Shown: positions 51,503 through 60,498 of the stretch, piece by piece | Numbering within the stretch: position 1 is the first letter of the stretch | Layout: each line of letters starts with the position of its first letter | NCBI GenBank assembly: GCA_964420975.1 | Contig: CAYQVH010000022.1 | Span: forward strand, 1 to 64,000 | Source: Accumulibacter sp964420975 | Lineage (GTDB): Bacteria > Pseudomonadota > Gammaproteobacteria > Burkholderiales > Rhodocyclaceae | DNA: 64,000 bases | Direction: 5' to 3' | Made by a program: the position numbers and the translations under genes | Notes under the pieces: model-generated | What the model saw: the letters and a program-made list of their open reading frames with translations, nothing else | Databases searched by the model: none | What the model was told of the DNA's origin: nothing

Positions 51503-52345
51503 CTACTGTTTGGCTGACTTCACGTCGCCGTCGGTGCCAAAACCCATCGTATAGCCCATCGAGACATGATGGAAGCGGCCGCTCGCATGATCGGAATGGA
51601 CAGCGACCCCAAAAGGCGCGGCCTTGCCTTCGGCGAGCGCGCCGTTAAGCTTGCGCGTGAAGGTCACCGTATAGGTGTCGCCACTCTTGCTTCCTTCTGC
51701 CTTGACGCCGGCGGTACCCCCTTCCATGTTGCGCTTGTCGGTGACCGAGCCATCGGCCACCTTGGCTCCCTTGGCACTCTTCCACTGCATCAACTCGTAA
51801 GCGCCGTCCTTGGTGTACTTGGTTTTCTTGTCATCGGCGCCCGGCATCGTACGCGCGTCGCTGTGGCAGGTCGCCCAGCAGCCGACCTGTGTCCCTTGGG
51901 TGACCTTGTCGTTGGCGAACATGACGGCAACCTTGACGTCGTTGTCCTTGTCCGAGGTGTCGGCACCGCCGCTGGGCGCCTTGAAAGTCAACCGGATATA
52001 CGCGTTTTCCTTGTCGTAGGCGCTTTGCACGCTGACCGGGAAATTCATCGTCTTCGGCGCGCCCTTCGGTTCGAGGTCCTTGCCGGCGAGACGCTTCATG
52101 TCGAAGTTCAATCCGCCCTTCTCCTCGTGGCAGCCGACGCAGCTTTCGCCCTTGTTGAGGCCGGTGCGGCCACTGTGGTCGGACTTCTTCATGATCCACT
52201 CGATCGGTGTCACCCCGGCGTGGAATACCTGGATGTCGCGCTTGGGCACCTTGCTCCAGTCGGCGGGGGGTGCTGCGAGCGCGAACTGCGGAACCACGGC
52301 GAGAACTGCGCCGCAGGCGGCCAGGGAAACGGTCGTTTTCTTCAT
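51503..52345 (-). CDS. Periplasmic heme protein related to the ethylbenzene dehydrogenase gamma family
   Basis: 280 residues with a signal peptide (VSLAACGAVLAVVPQFALA). One normal c-type heme motif CVGCH (C69-H73) and one unusual spacing CWATCH (C156, C160, H161; CX3CH) followed by SDARTMPG. Beta-rich segments (AYIRLTFKAP, VKVAVMFAND, TYTVTFTRKLNG) resemble the EB_dh heme-binding domain. Probably accepts electrons from the NapC/NirT-type protein encoded just upstream (113 bases). ATG 52345 has GGAGT upstream. The partner enzyme is unknown. Confidence 0.7.
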   Translation of the reverse strand: MKKTTVSLAACGAVLAVVPQFALAAPPADWSKVPKRDIQVFHAGVTPIEWIMKKSDHSGRTGLNKGESCVGCHEEKGGLNFDMKRLAGKDLEPKGAPKTMNFPVSVQSAYDKENAYIRLTFKAPSGGADTSDKDNDVKVAVMFANDKVTQGTQVGCWATCHSDARTMPGADDKKTKYTKDGAYELMQWKSAKGAKVADGSVTDKRNMEGGTAGVKAEGSKSGDTYTVTFTRKLNGALAEGKAAPFGVAVHSDHASGRFHHVSMGYTMGFGTDGDVKSAKQ

Positions 52346-52458
52346 GTCAAAACCCACTCCATTGAAAGGTTGAACGCAGCCAGACTAGACCCAGCGCTGA
52401 GAGTAGCCCCGCGGCATCGGACGGTCCAGGGCATGTCCGGCGAGGGGCCACCACGCCC

Positions 52459-53079
52459 TTAATCGTCGTCCTCTTCCGGCATGTTCTTCGGTTTCCTGTG
52501 CGCGATGCCCTTGTGGCAATCGATGCACGTCTTCTTCTCCTCAACACCGATCTTGTGCATCTTCGACGCACGCGCCTTCTGCTTCTCGATGTCCATCGCC
52601 CCGAAGGAATGGCAGTTGCGGCACTCGCGCGAATCGCTCGCCTTCATCCGCTCCCATTCGTGGGTCGCCAGTTCAAGCCGCTTGGCCTCGAACTTTTCTC
52701 GCGTCGAGATGGTGCCCATAACCTTACCATAAAGCTCCTGCGTCGCCTGGACCTTGCGCATCATCTTATGCGTCCAATCCTTGGGCACGTGGCAGTCGGA
52801 GCAGTAGGCGCGAACGCCGGTGCGGTTGCTGTAGTGGATCGTCTTCGTGTATTCCTGATAGACGTTGTTTTCCATTTCGTGGCAGCCGATACAGAACTCG
52901 AGGGTGTTGGTCGCTTCGACCACGGTGTTGAAACCACCCCAGAACATGATACCGGAAGCAAATCCAACCACCAGCAATGTCAGCAGCGAGTACTTAGTGC
53001 TTGGCCGCTTGAGTATTGCCCACAACCCGGTACCGTTTTCGGACACGATGTCTACCTCCCCCTGAATGTCTGCTGCCAC
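52459..53079 (-). CDS. NapC/NirT-family tetraheme quinol dehydrogenase
   Basis: 206 residues. One N-terminal membrane anchor (about 29-48), then four c-type heme motifs: CIGCH (63-67), CSDCH (93-97), CRNCH (153-157) and CIDCH (185-189), the NapC/NirT pattern including MENNVYQEYTKTIHYSN. It oxidises quinol in the membrane and passes electrons to a periplasmic acceptor, probably the heme protein encoded downstream. An FNR-like box lies upstream. It follows ccmI, which would mature its hemes. Confidence 0.93.
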   Translation of the reverse strand: MAADIQGEVDIVSENGTGLWAILKRPSTKYSLLTLLVVGFASGIMFWGGFNTVVEATNTLEFCIGCHEMENNVYQEYTKTIHYSNRTGVRAYCSDCHVPKDWTHKMMRKVQATQELYGKVMGTISTREKFEAKRLELATHEWERMKASDSRECRNCHSFGAMDIEKQKARASKMHKIGVEEKKTCIDCHKGIAHRKPKNMPEEDDD

Positions 53080-53108
53080 CCTTCCCGACGGGTGTCGAGA
53101 CCAGTGAG

Positions 53109-53151
53109 AGTCTAGCGGATCCGGAAAAGGCGACGGTTTGATCTAGGTTAA
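53109..53151 (-). promoter_or_regulatory. FNR/Dnr-type box upstream of the NapC/NirT gene
   Basis: On the minus strand TTAAC-CTAG-ATCAA (53151-53138) matches TTGAT-N4-ATCAA at 8 of 10 positions. A -10-like TAGACT (53114-53109) lies about 42.5 bases from the box centre to the expected start. This would give the cytochrome pair its own anaerobic promoter, separate from the ccm operon. Confidence 0.5.
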
Positions 53152-53197
53152 CAAACGGGGAAATCCCGTCGCATCGGCCCAGCCAGGGCACCGAGCG

Positions 53198-54406
53198 TCA
53201 GCGTTGAACCTGATCGATCAGCAGGCGCAGGTTATGGCTGCCCGGTTTGACGCCTCGCAGGCGGCCAAAAAGGTCACCGCTCGAGCTCTCTGCCCTCCCG
53301 GCTTTGGCCACTCGCGCCTCGATGGTAAGCGTACTCGCCTCCGACAACCGGCCACCGCCCGCCGGCACCATGCTATCGTCAAAACGGAAACGAAGTGGCA
53401 GATCACTGGCGTGGGCACGGACGACGGCGAGCGGTCTGCGCGGTCCGTCATCGGCTCGTACGAAAACGAACACGACGTCTTCAGCGGTCACTTGGGCGGC
53501 GACTTTCTTGCTCAAGGTGACCTCGCCGCTGATGGCGCCGCTGGCGGCTTGCCCGTTCCCCGAGTACCTCGCTGTTCCGGCAACGGCGATCTGCGACGCT
53601 CTGGCAATTGCTGCCGACAGGGCCCGTTCCTCTTCGGAACCGGGGTCGAGCTGCGGCAGCAGCCGTCGCCAGTACTCCGCGGCCGCCGCGAACTGTTCGC
53701 GCTCGCTGGCCGCAGCGCCGGCCAGCAGGAGTGCCTGCGGCTCGTCAGGGTCGACCTGCAAGGCGCGTTCAATTAGGGACAGCGGTTTGCCCTGCAGTTT
53801 GCCGCCCTGACTTCTGCTCAGTACGTCGGCGTAGTCGGCGAGCAGGGTGGCATCGACGTCAACGACACGGCTCGCGCGAGCATAGGCGTCGGCCGCTTGT
53901 TCATAGCGTTCAAGGACTTTGTACGAGCGGGCGAGCATGACCCAGCCTTGGGCATCGTCAGGGTTCGTGCGCAGCCGTTCGGCAAGGCGGGCGACCATCG
54001 CCTCGACCTGTTCGGGCGCCAGCCGCGCCTGTCGCTGCAGGGGATCGAGCGCGCGTGGATTGCCGAGCAGAAGGTAGCCGGCCGTCGTCGCCAAAGGGAT
54101 CAGGAGCAGCAGCAGGAGGACGGTCAGTCGGTCGCCGCGGGGGGCGGTTGCCGCTACGGTCGCGGGGGCGTTCTCTTCGAGCAGGCGACGCTGCAGCTCG
54201 CTACGCGCAGAGTTGAAATCGGTTTCAGCAAGCAGACCCTCGGCTCGCTCGCGCTCAAGTTCCGCCAACTGGTCGCGAAGGACGACGAGATTGGCCGGCT
54301 GTCGATCCGTGCCTGCTTCCACCGGCGGGCGACGCCAGAGGGGAACGACGAGAATCGCCAGGACACTGATCAGGAGCAGGGTTGCGGCGATCACGAAAGC
54401 CGTCAC
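53198..54406 (-). CDS. ccmI: Cytochrome c maturation protein CcmI (TPR)
   Basis: 402 residues: two membrane segments (about 2-22 and 96-115) with the loop LRDQLAELERERAEGLL between them, then TPR repeats (NPDDAQGWVMLARSYKVLER, DPDEPQALLLAGAAASERE) and a beta-rich C terminus. It holds apocytochromes for heme ligation with CcmFH. It is the last ccm gene, overlapping ccmH by four bases. Confidence 0.9.
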   Translation of the reverse strand: MTAFVIAATLLLISVLAILVVPLWRRPPVEAGTDRQPANLVVLRDQLAELERERAEGLLAETDFNSARSELQRRLLEENAPATVAATAPRGDRLTVLLLLLLIPLATTAGYLLLGNPRALDPLQRQARLAPEQVEAMVARLAERLRTNPDDAQGWVMLARSYKVLERYEQAADAYARASRVVDVDATLLADYADVLSRSQGGKLQGKPLSLIERALQVDPDEPQALLLAGAAASEREQFAAAAEYWRRLLPQLDPGSEEERALSAAIARASQIAVAGTARYSGNGQAASGAISGEVTLSKKVAAQVTAEDVVFVFVRADDGPRRPLAVVRAHASDLPLRFRFDDSMVPAGGGRLSEASTLTIEARVAKAGRAESSSGDLFGRLRGVKPGSHNLRLLIDQVQR

Positions 54407-54891
54407 GGCGACTTCTCCGGCAGTTCCTCGTCGCGGCGAAGTAGCGCCTCGGCCCGACGCACTTCGTCAGCACTGAGCGGCGTGGTGGTGACCAGGCGTT
54501 GTCGTTTGCGCAAGTACAGGACGAGCGTGCCGATACCGCCGGCAAGCAGGAGTAGCGGTCCAAACCAGAGGAGCAGCGTCGTACCTTTGAGCGGTGGACG
54601 GTAGCGGACAAAATCGCCGTAGCGGCTGACCATGAAATCCATGATCTCGCCGTCACTCCGGCCGTCACGAATCAGGGTCCGGATCTCGCGTCGCAAATCG
54701 TTCGCCAGTTCCGCGTGTGAGCCGGCGAGCGATTCGTTCTGGCAGACCAGGCAGCGCAGTTCGGACGAAATGGCGAGCAAGCGCTTTTCGGTTTGCTCGT
54801 CGGCAGCGACCGGTTGCGCTTCGCCGGCGGACAAAGGTTTGCCGCCGACCACTGCCAGCACCAGCAGGAAGACGATCAGAGGACGCGTCAT
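54403..54891 (-). CDS. ccmH: CcmH, apocytochrome c thiol oxidoreductase
   Basis: 162 residues: signal (PLIVFLLVLAVVGGKPLSA), a three-helix domain with the redox motif LRCLVCQNESLAGS, and a C-terminal membrane helix (LLLWFGPLLLLAGGIGTLVLYL). It keeps the CxxCH cysteines reduced for heme attachment. It overlaps ccmG and ccmI by four bases each. Confidence 0.93.
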   Translation of the reverse strand: MTRPLIVFLLVLAVVGGKPLSAGEAQPVAADEQTEKRLLAISSELRCLVCQNESLAGSHAELANDLRREIRTLIRDGRSDGEIMDFMVSRYGDFVRYRPPLKGTTLLLWFGPLLLLAGGIGTLVLYLRKRQRLVTTTPLSADEVRRAEALLRRDEELPEKSP

Positions 54892-55472
54892 TTCGATAAC
54901 TCGGTGAGCAAGGGTGCAATCCGCGACGAGTAAACGTCGGGTGTCAGCGGGCCAATATGTTTCAGGCGGATGACTCCCTGGCGGTCGATGACGTAGGTTT
55001 CGGGCACGCCATAGACGCCGTAGTCGATACCGACGCGGCCATCGACGTCGAGCACCGAGAGCAGGTAGGGGTCGCCGTGCTTGGCGAGCCAGGCCGCGGC
55101 GCGTTGCCTGACCAGTGGCGTCTCGTTTTCGGGGCCGATCTTGTCGACTTCGATACTCCCGTCGCCGCGGACCTCCTTGTAGTTGAGACCAATCAGGGGC
55201 GTCGCCTGACGCCGCGCCAGCTCGACGAGCACCGGATGCTCCTGTCGGCACGAGACGCACCACGATGCCCAGACGTTGAGCAGCCAGACCTTGCCGAGCA
55301 TTTCGCGGGGCGAGAAGGAGGTCTCCGGGTCGGAGAGTCGCGGTAGGGAAAACGCCGGCGCCGGCTTGCCCACCAGTGGCGAAGGCACTTCACGGGGGTT
55401 CAGCGTCAGTCCGACGGCGAGCAGGAGGGTCAGTACGATGAAGCCGATCAGCGGCCAAAGAAATCGATTCAT
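54888..55472 (-). CDS. ccmG: CcmG/DsbE thioredoxin
   Basis: 194 residues with an N-terminal anchor (LWPLIGFIVLTLLLAVGLTL), LLNVWASWCVSCRQEHP as the CxxC site, and GVYGVPETYVIDRQG as the cis-proline region. It reduces CcmH and apocytochrome cysteines in the periplasm. The third thioredoxin-fold protein of the window. Confidence 0.94.
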   Translation of the reverse strand: MNRFLWPLIGFIVLTLLLAVGLTLNPREVPSPLVGKPAPAFSLPRLSDPETSFSPREMLGKVWLLNVWASWCVSCRQEHPVLVELARRQATPLIGLNYKEVRGDGSIEVDKIGPENETPLVRQRAAAWLAKHGDPYLLSVLDVDGRVGIDYGVYGVPETYVIDRQGVIRLKHIGPLTPDVYSSRIAPLLTELSK

Positions 55473-55482
55473 CTCGCCGATC

Positions 55483-57483
55483 TCACGCGTTGGCGGCTGC
55501 AGCGGGACTTGCCGGGCGTGTCGGCGACTGGCGGCGCACCTGAATGCGGTAGCGGCGATCGCTCATCGCCAGAAGTCCGCCGAGCGCCATCACCACGCAG
55601 CCACCCCAAATCCAGTCGACAAAGGGTTTGTGATAAACGCGTACCGCCCACGCGGCGTCGGGTCGCGCCTTGTCGATCGGTTCGCCGAGCGAGACGTAGA
55701 CGTCACGGAAAAACCCGCTGTCGATTGCCGCTTCGGTCATCGGCATCGACGAGGCGACGTAGAAGCGTTTCTCGGGATGCAGTTTGCGCACGTTGCGGCC
55801 TTCCTTGATCAGGTCGACGTCGCCGACCAGGGCTCGGTAGTTGGGGCCCTGATAGGGCCGGACTCCATTGAAGCGGAAGACGTAGCCGCCGACCTCGACG
55901 CGGTCACCGATCTCCATTTTCACGTCCTTCTCGGTCTGGTAGGCGCTGACCATCGTGACGCCGACGATGAAGACCGCGACTCCGAAGTGGGCGGTGTGCA
56001 TTCCGAAGAAACTGCGCGGCTGGCGGCGTAACGCGGCGCCGAACGACTGTCCGGCGCGCGTCGCCTGCACGCGCTGAACGACGTTGAGGACGACGCTGCA
56101 GGCGATCCACGCGGCCAGCAAGAGGCTCAGCGCGACCAGCGGTCGCCACGTCCCGTACACCAGCGGGGCGACGGCGCCGACGACGGCAGCGACCAGGAAC
56201 GCCCAGCGCAAGGTGCGTGCGAGTTCGCCGGCACTCGCATGTTTCCAGCGCGCAAAAGGTGCGACGCCGATGAGGAAGGCCAGCGGCAGCATCAGTGGCA
56301 CGAAGACGGCGTCAAAGTACGGTGGGCCGACCGATAGCTTGCCAGCGCCGAGGGCGTCGATGAGCAGCGGGTAAAGCGTTCCCAGCAGGACCGAGGAGGA
56401 CGCCACCACGAGCAACACGTTGTTGGTCAGCAACAGCGATTCGCGCGACAGCAGCCCAAAGCTTCCGCCGAGACCGACTTTGGGAGCGCGCCAGGCAAAG
56501 AGGGCCAGCGAGCTGCCAATCACCGCCACCAGGAAGACGAGAATGAACACGCCGCGTCGTGGATCGGTGGCAAAGGCATGCACCGAGGTCAGCACTCCCG
56601 AGCGAACGAGGAAGGTGCCAAGCAAGGACAGGGAGAACGCCGAGATGGCCAGGAGGACGGTCCAATTTTTGAAACTGCCTCGCTTCTCGGTCACCGCCAG
56701 AGAATGGACGAGTGCCGTGCCGACCAGCCATGGCATGAACGACGCGTTCTCGACCGGATCCCAGAACCACCAGCCACCCCAGCCGAGTTCGTAATACGCC
56801 CACCACGAGCCGAGTGCGATGCCAAGCGTCAGGAAGATCCAGGCGGCGGTCGTCCACGGGCGCGACCAGCGCGCCCAGGCGGCGTCGAGCTGTCCGGAAA
56901 GCAAGGCGGCAATGGCGAAAGCGAAAGCGACCGAGAATCCGACGTACCCCATGTAGAGCATCGGGGGGTGAAAAATGAGGCCAGGATCCTGGAGCAAGGG
57001 ATTGAGATCGCGTCCCTCGTCGAGGGCAGGCAACACGCGCTCGAAGGGGTTTGACGTGCACAGCATGAACAGCAGGAAACCCGCCGCGACGAGACCGAGG
57101 ACGGCAAGCACGCGGGCCATCATCGCCGGTGGCAGTCGCTGGGGGAGAGCGGCGACAGCCAGGGTCCACAAAGCCAGCATCAAGACCCACAGCAACAACG
57201 ATCCCTCGTGGCCACCCCAGACGCCGGCCAAGCGGTAGGGCAAGGGCAACAGGGTATTCGAGTGCTGCGCGACATAAACGACCGAGAAGTCGTTGTCGAC
57301 AAACGCTGCGCTCAGGCAGCCGAAGGCGATCACGACCAGCAGTGCGTGCGCCGCGGCTGCCGGGCGTGCAAGGGCGATCCACGCCTGGCGATTCCGGTGG
57401 GCGCCCAGTAGCGGTAACGTTCCCTGGACGAGGGAGACAGAGAGCGCGACGAGCAGCGCGAAGTTGCCGAGTTCAGGAATCAT
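55483..57483 (-). CDS. ccmF: Heme lyase CcmF
   Basis: 666 residues with about 15 membrane segments. The WWD heme-handling domain is GWGGWWFWDPVENASFMPW near residue 230; WGGHEGSLLLWV and periplasmic His-containing loops are also present. It ligates heme from CcmE to apocytochromes. Ten bases before ccmG. Confidence 0.95.
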   Translation of the reverse strand: MIPELGNFALLVALSVSLVQGTLPLLGAHRNRQAWIALARPAAAAHALLVVIAFGCLSAAFVDNDFSVVYVAQHSNTLLPLPYRLAGVWGGHEGSLLLWVLMLALWTLAVAALPQRLPPAMMARVLAVLGLVAAGFLLFMLCTSNPFERVLPALDEGRDLNPLLQDPGLIFHPPMLYMGYVGFSVAFAFAIAALLSGQLDAAWARWSRPWTTAAWIFLTLGIALGSWWAYYELGWGGWWFWDPVENASFMPWLVGTALVHSLAVTEKRGSFKNWTVLLAISAFSLSLLGTFLVRSGVLTSVHAFATDPRRGVFILVFLVAVIGSSLALFAWRAPKVGLGGSFGLLSRESLLLTNNVLLVVASSSVLLGTLYPLLIDALGAGKLSVGPPYFDAVFVPLMLPLAFLIGVAPFARWKHASAGELARTLRWAFLVAAVVGAVAPLVYGTWRPLVALSLLLAAWIACSVVLNVVQRVQATRAGQSFGAALRRQPRSFFGMHTAHFGVAVFIVGVTMVSAYQTEKDVKMEIGDRVEVGGYVFRFNGVRPYQGPNYRALVGDVDLIKEGRNVRKLHPEKRFYVASSMPMTEAAIDSGFFRDVYVSLGEPIDKARPDAAWAVRVYHKPFVDWIWGGCVVMALGGLLAMSDRRYRIQVRRQSPTRPASPAAAANA

Positions 57484-57498
57484 CCGGCTATCCTCGGC

Positions 57499-57978
57499 TC
57501 ACGGTTTGAGGGTGCGGGCAGCCGATTCGGCAGCCGCCTTGTTCGCCGCCGCTCTTTGGTGGGCGTCTCCGACCGCTTTCGCCGCTTCGGGTGGCATGTA
57601 GTTTTCGTCGTGCTTGGCGAGCACCTCGCTCGCCACGAAGAGTCCGTCGTCGTTCAGCCGACCTTGGGCGACGACGCCTTTCCCTTCACGAAAGAGGTCG
57701 GGGAGAATCCCCTTGTAAGCGACGGTCATGTCCTTGTCCGTGTCGGTGACGACGAAACGCAGGGTAACGCCGTCGCCGTCGCGCTGCAAAGATCCCTCCT
57801 TGACCATGCCGCCGATGCGGAAGCTCTTGCCACGGGGCGCCTCGCCCGCGGCGACCTGGGTGGGCGAAAAAAAGAACACGAGATTGCTCTGGAAAGCGTT
57901 GAGCACGAGTGCGGCGGCGGCGCCAAGAATGACGAGGCCGCCGACGATCAATGACAGGCGTTTGTGCCGAGGCTTCAC
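57499..57978 (-). CDS. ccmE: Heme chaperone CcmE
   Basis: 159 residues: one membrane anchor (LSLIVGGLVILGAAAALVLNAF), OB-fold and the heme-binding motif LAKHDENYMP with the covalent histidine. The C terminus is alanine-rich. Carries heme from CcmC to CcmF. It overlaps the ccmD stop. Confidence 0.95.
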   Translation of the reverse strand: MKPRHKRLSLIVGGLVILGAAAALVLNAFQSNLVFFFSPTQVAAGEAPRGKSFRIGGMVKEGSLQRDGDGVTLRFVVTDTDKDMTVAYKGILPDLFREGKGVVAQGRLNDDGLFVASEVLAKHDENYMPPEAAKAVGDAHQRAAANKAAAESAARTLKP

Positions 57979-58202
57979 AGTTGATTCTCCGGCGGGTGGC
58001 TGGTCGCTGCGACGCGCGCTCTGACCGTTTCGTCCTGCTCGGCTCTGAACTGTCTTCGCAGGCGATCGAGCAGAGTCTTGCGACCACGTACGAGCAGTAA
58101 CGGTTCCGCCAACATCAACAAGGCCATTCCGAGCACAGATCCCCAGACGTAGAGGCCATGGGTGCCCATGGCAAGAAAATCGGACAAGCTCTTCCAGTAC
58201 AT
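57975..58202 (-). CDS. ccmD: Heme exporter protein CcmD
   Basis: 75 residues with one membrane segment in MGTHGLYVWGSVLGMALLML and a basic cytoplasmic tail, somewhat longer than the usual 50-70. It releases heme-loaded CcmE from CcmABC. The start MYWKSLSDFL lies four bases after ccmC. Confidence 0.88.
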   Translation of the reverse strand: MYWKSLSDFLAMGTHGLYVWGSVLGMALLMLAEPLLLVRGRKTLLDRLRRQFRAEQDETVRARVAATSHPPENQL

Positions 58203-58206
58203 CGTC

Positions 58207-58956
58207 TCAACTCCGCGTCGCCAGCAACTGGTGTACCCAGTCGGCGTGTCGTTCGCGTTCAAGGATGATCGTCTGCACTCGCATCAGCGCGACGGCGATG
58301 CTGTACATCCAGCACGCGAGTGCGCACAGCAGCATTCCCCAGAGCATCGTCGTCGCCATGCTCGGCGCTTTGGTCAGGCTGACCGACGCTCCCTGGTGCA
58401 GCGTGTTCCACCACTTCACCGAGAAGTAGATGATCGGGATGTTGACCACGCCGACCAGCGCGAGGACAGCGCCTGCCTTGTCGGCTCGCCGGGGGTCGTC
58501 GATCGCTGCCTGCAGGGCAATAAAGCCGATGTAGAGGAAGAGCAGCATCAGTTCCGACGTCAGCCGCGCATCCCAGACCCACCAGGTTCCCCACATGGGT
58601 TTGCCCCACAGGGCGCCGGTCCACAGCGAAAGGAAGGCGAAAAGCGCGCCGGTCGGCGCCAGGGCTGAGGCCATCATCCCCGACAGGCGGGTGTTGAAAA
58701 CGAGTCCGATCGCCGCCCAGAACGCCATCACCAGGTAGACGAACATCGACATCCACGACGCAGGCACGTGCAGGAAGATGATCCGATACCCTTCACCTTG
58801 CTGGGCGTCGGTCGGAGCGATCAGAAAGCCGATCGACAACCCGGCAAGGCCAAAAAGTGCGGCCAGGCCCCAAAACCAGGGGATCATCCTGCCCGCCAGC
58901 GGGTAGAAGGTCTGTGGGCTGGCGTACCTAAACCAGTTGATGAGGCGATTGCTCAT
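58207..58956 (-). CDS. ccmC: Heme exporter/lyase component CcmC
   Basis: 249 residues with six membrane segments. WWD motif: WGKPMWGTWWVWDARLTS; flanking histidines in FLHVPASWMS and WWNTLHQGASVS coordinate heme. It attaches heme to CcmE. A 45-base gap separates it from ccmB. Confidence 0.95.
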   Translation of the reverse strand: MSNRLINWFRYASPQTFYPLAGRMIPWFWGLAALFGLAGLSIGFLIAPTDAQQGEGYRIIFLHVPASWMSMFVYLVMAFWAAIGLVFNTRLSGMMASALAPTGALFAFLSLWTGALWGKPMWGTWWVWDARLTSELMLLFLYIGFIALQAAIDDPRRADKAGAVLALVGVVNIPIIYFSVKWWNTLHQGASVSLTKAPSMATTMLWGMLLCALACWMYSIAVALMRVQTIILERERHADWVHQLLATRS

Positions 58957-59001
58957 GCCGAGTTCTTGTCCACTGCTTATCCTCTTAGCGTCGTCCTGGC
59001 C

Positions 59002-59670
59002 TTACTCCAGGGCGATCCGTAGTGCGGCGGCGGTTGGCCACGGCGCAAAGAAAACACCGCCAAGCGCCAGCGCGCCAAGTAGCGAAAAATGGGCCTGGAC
59101 GCCAAGCCCGCTGGTCGCCGCGTCGACTGCCCCGGTCCCGAAGATCAGCACCGGGACATAGAGCGGCAACACCAGCAACGACACCAGGACCCCGCTGCCG
59201 CGTACGCCCAGCGTTAGCGCCGCGCCAATCGCGCCAATGCCCGAAAGCGCCGGCGTGCCAATCAGTAGCGATAGCGTCAGCACGGCGAGGGTCTCGGCGG
59301 CAAGATCGAACTGGACGCCCAGCACGGGTGTCAGCACGACCAGCGGCAGACCGGCGACCAGCCAATGTGCAACCACCTTGCCGAGCACGATCAGTGCCAA
59401 AGGCTGCGGCGCCAACGCCAACTGCTCCAGCGTCCCGTCGCGATGGTCATCGGCAAACAGTCGCGGCAACGACAGCATCGTCGCCAGCAGCGCCGCGACC
59501 CACACGACCCCGGGCGCCAGTTTGCGCAACTGCGCCGCCTCGGGCCCGACGCCGAGTGGAAAAAGGCTGACGACGATGATGAAGAAAAACAGGGTCGCCA
59601 CCATGTCCGCCTGCCGCCGCATGGCGAGTCGCAAGTCGCGGCCAATCACGGCGCGAATCAATAGTAACAT
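59002..59670 (-). CDS. ccmB: Heme ABC transporter permease CcmB
   Basis: 222 residues, six membrane segments. LLATMLSLPRLFADDHRDGTLEQL is the typical CcmB signature after TM2. With CcmA it uses ATP to release holo-CcmE. The start MLLLIRAVIGRDL follows ccmA by 32 bases; the long open frame further upstream is the shadow of ccmA. Confidence 0.94.
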   Translation of the reverse strand: MLLLIRAVIGRDLRLAMRRQADMVATLFFFIIVVSLFPLGVGPEAAQLRKLAPGVVWVAALLATMLSLPRLFADDHRDGTLEQLALAPQPLALIVLGKVVAHWLVAGLPLVVLTPVLGVQFDLAAETLAVLTLSLLIGTPALSGIGAIGAALTLGVRGSGVLVSLLVLPLYVPVLIFGTGAVDAATSGLGVQAHFSLLGALALGGVFFAPWPTAAALRIALE

Positions 59671-59702
59671 CTTGTTATCGTTGGAACCGAATCGGCGGGC
59701 GC

Positions 59703-60323
59703 TTAGGGCGCCCCGAGCCGAAGTTCGCGCACGGCGCCGGCGGCGACGTCGACCGCTTGGTGGGTGGTCAGTACCGCGATCCCGCCGCGCTGCAGGTGGG
59801 CCCCGATGAGGCCGGCAACGAAGGCAATGGCGGCCTTGTCCAGGCCGACGTAGGGCTCGTCGAGGATCCACAGCGGGTGTCTGTCGCCTACCAGCCTCGC
59901 CAGCGCGACGCGTCGCTTCTGACCTTGCGACAGATAACGGCAAGCCAAGTCTTCGCGGCCCCGCAAGCCGAAATCCTCCAGAGCCGACAGCGCTTCTGCT
60001 TCGCTGAGCGTAGGGGGCGCCAGTCTGGCGGTCGCGAGAAGATTTTCGAGCGGCGTCAGTTCTTCCTTGATCGCGTTCTGGTGGCCGAGGTAACAAAGTT
60101 CGGCGCGATAGTCGTCACCCAGGCGGCTGATCGGTGTTGCACGCCAGCAAACCGATCCGTTCAAGGCAGGCGTCAGGCCGCACACAATGCGTAACAGACT
60201 GGTCTTGCCGCAGCCGTTTCTGCCCTGTACATAAAGCATTTCGCCGCCCTCGACCTGGAAGCTGACGCCGGAAAACAGGCGACGCTCGCCGCGGAAACAT
60301 TCCAGATTCGAGGCTTCAAGCAT
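59703..60323 (-). CDS. ccmA: Heme ABC transporter ATPase CcmA
   Basis: 206 residues. Walker A GRNGCGKTSLLR (near residue 35), signature YLSQGQKRRVALARL (near 132) and Walker B PLWILDEPYVGLD. First gene of the ccmABCDEFGHI operon. Its upstream region is shared with hypA and holds an FNR-like box. Confidence 0.94.
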   Translation of the reverse strand: MLEASNLECFRGERRLFSGVSFQVEGGEMLYVQGRNGCGKTSLLRIVCGLTPALNGSVCWRATPISRLGDDYRAELCYLGHQNAIKEELTPLENLLATARLAPPTLSEAEALSALEDFGLRGREDLACRYLSQGQKRRVALARLVGDRHPLWILDEPYVGLDKAAIAFVAGLIGAHLQRGGIAVLTTHQAVDVAAGAVRELRLGAP

Positions 60324-60392
60324 GCACGCGAGGAAAGAGGCTAGGGTGGGGCGCTGGTGGGCGCATTGTGAAGGCGCGAGTGTAGCCCTGGA

Positions 60393-60406
60393 TTGACCGA
60401 AATCAA
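60393..60406. promoter_or_regulatory. FNR/Dnr-type box between ccmA and hypA
   Basis: TTGAC-CGAA-ATCAA matches the consensus at 9 of 10 positions. Towards hypA a -10-like TATTCT lies at 60428-60433. Towards ccmA a -10-like CACAAT (minus strand, 60370-60365) sits at the mirror distance. Both give class II spacing of about 41 bases, so one dimer could activate both operons. Confidence 0.65.
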
Positions 60407-60498
60407 GACCGCTGCATCGCGTTCCCGTATTCTTTTTCGCCTATCGAGTCGCAACTGGCGGTTGCCGTCGGGTCGCCGCAAACCTGTCTGACTTTGCG

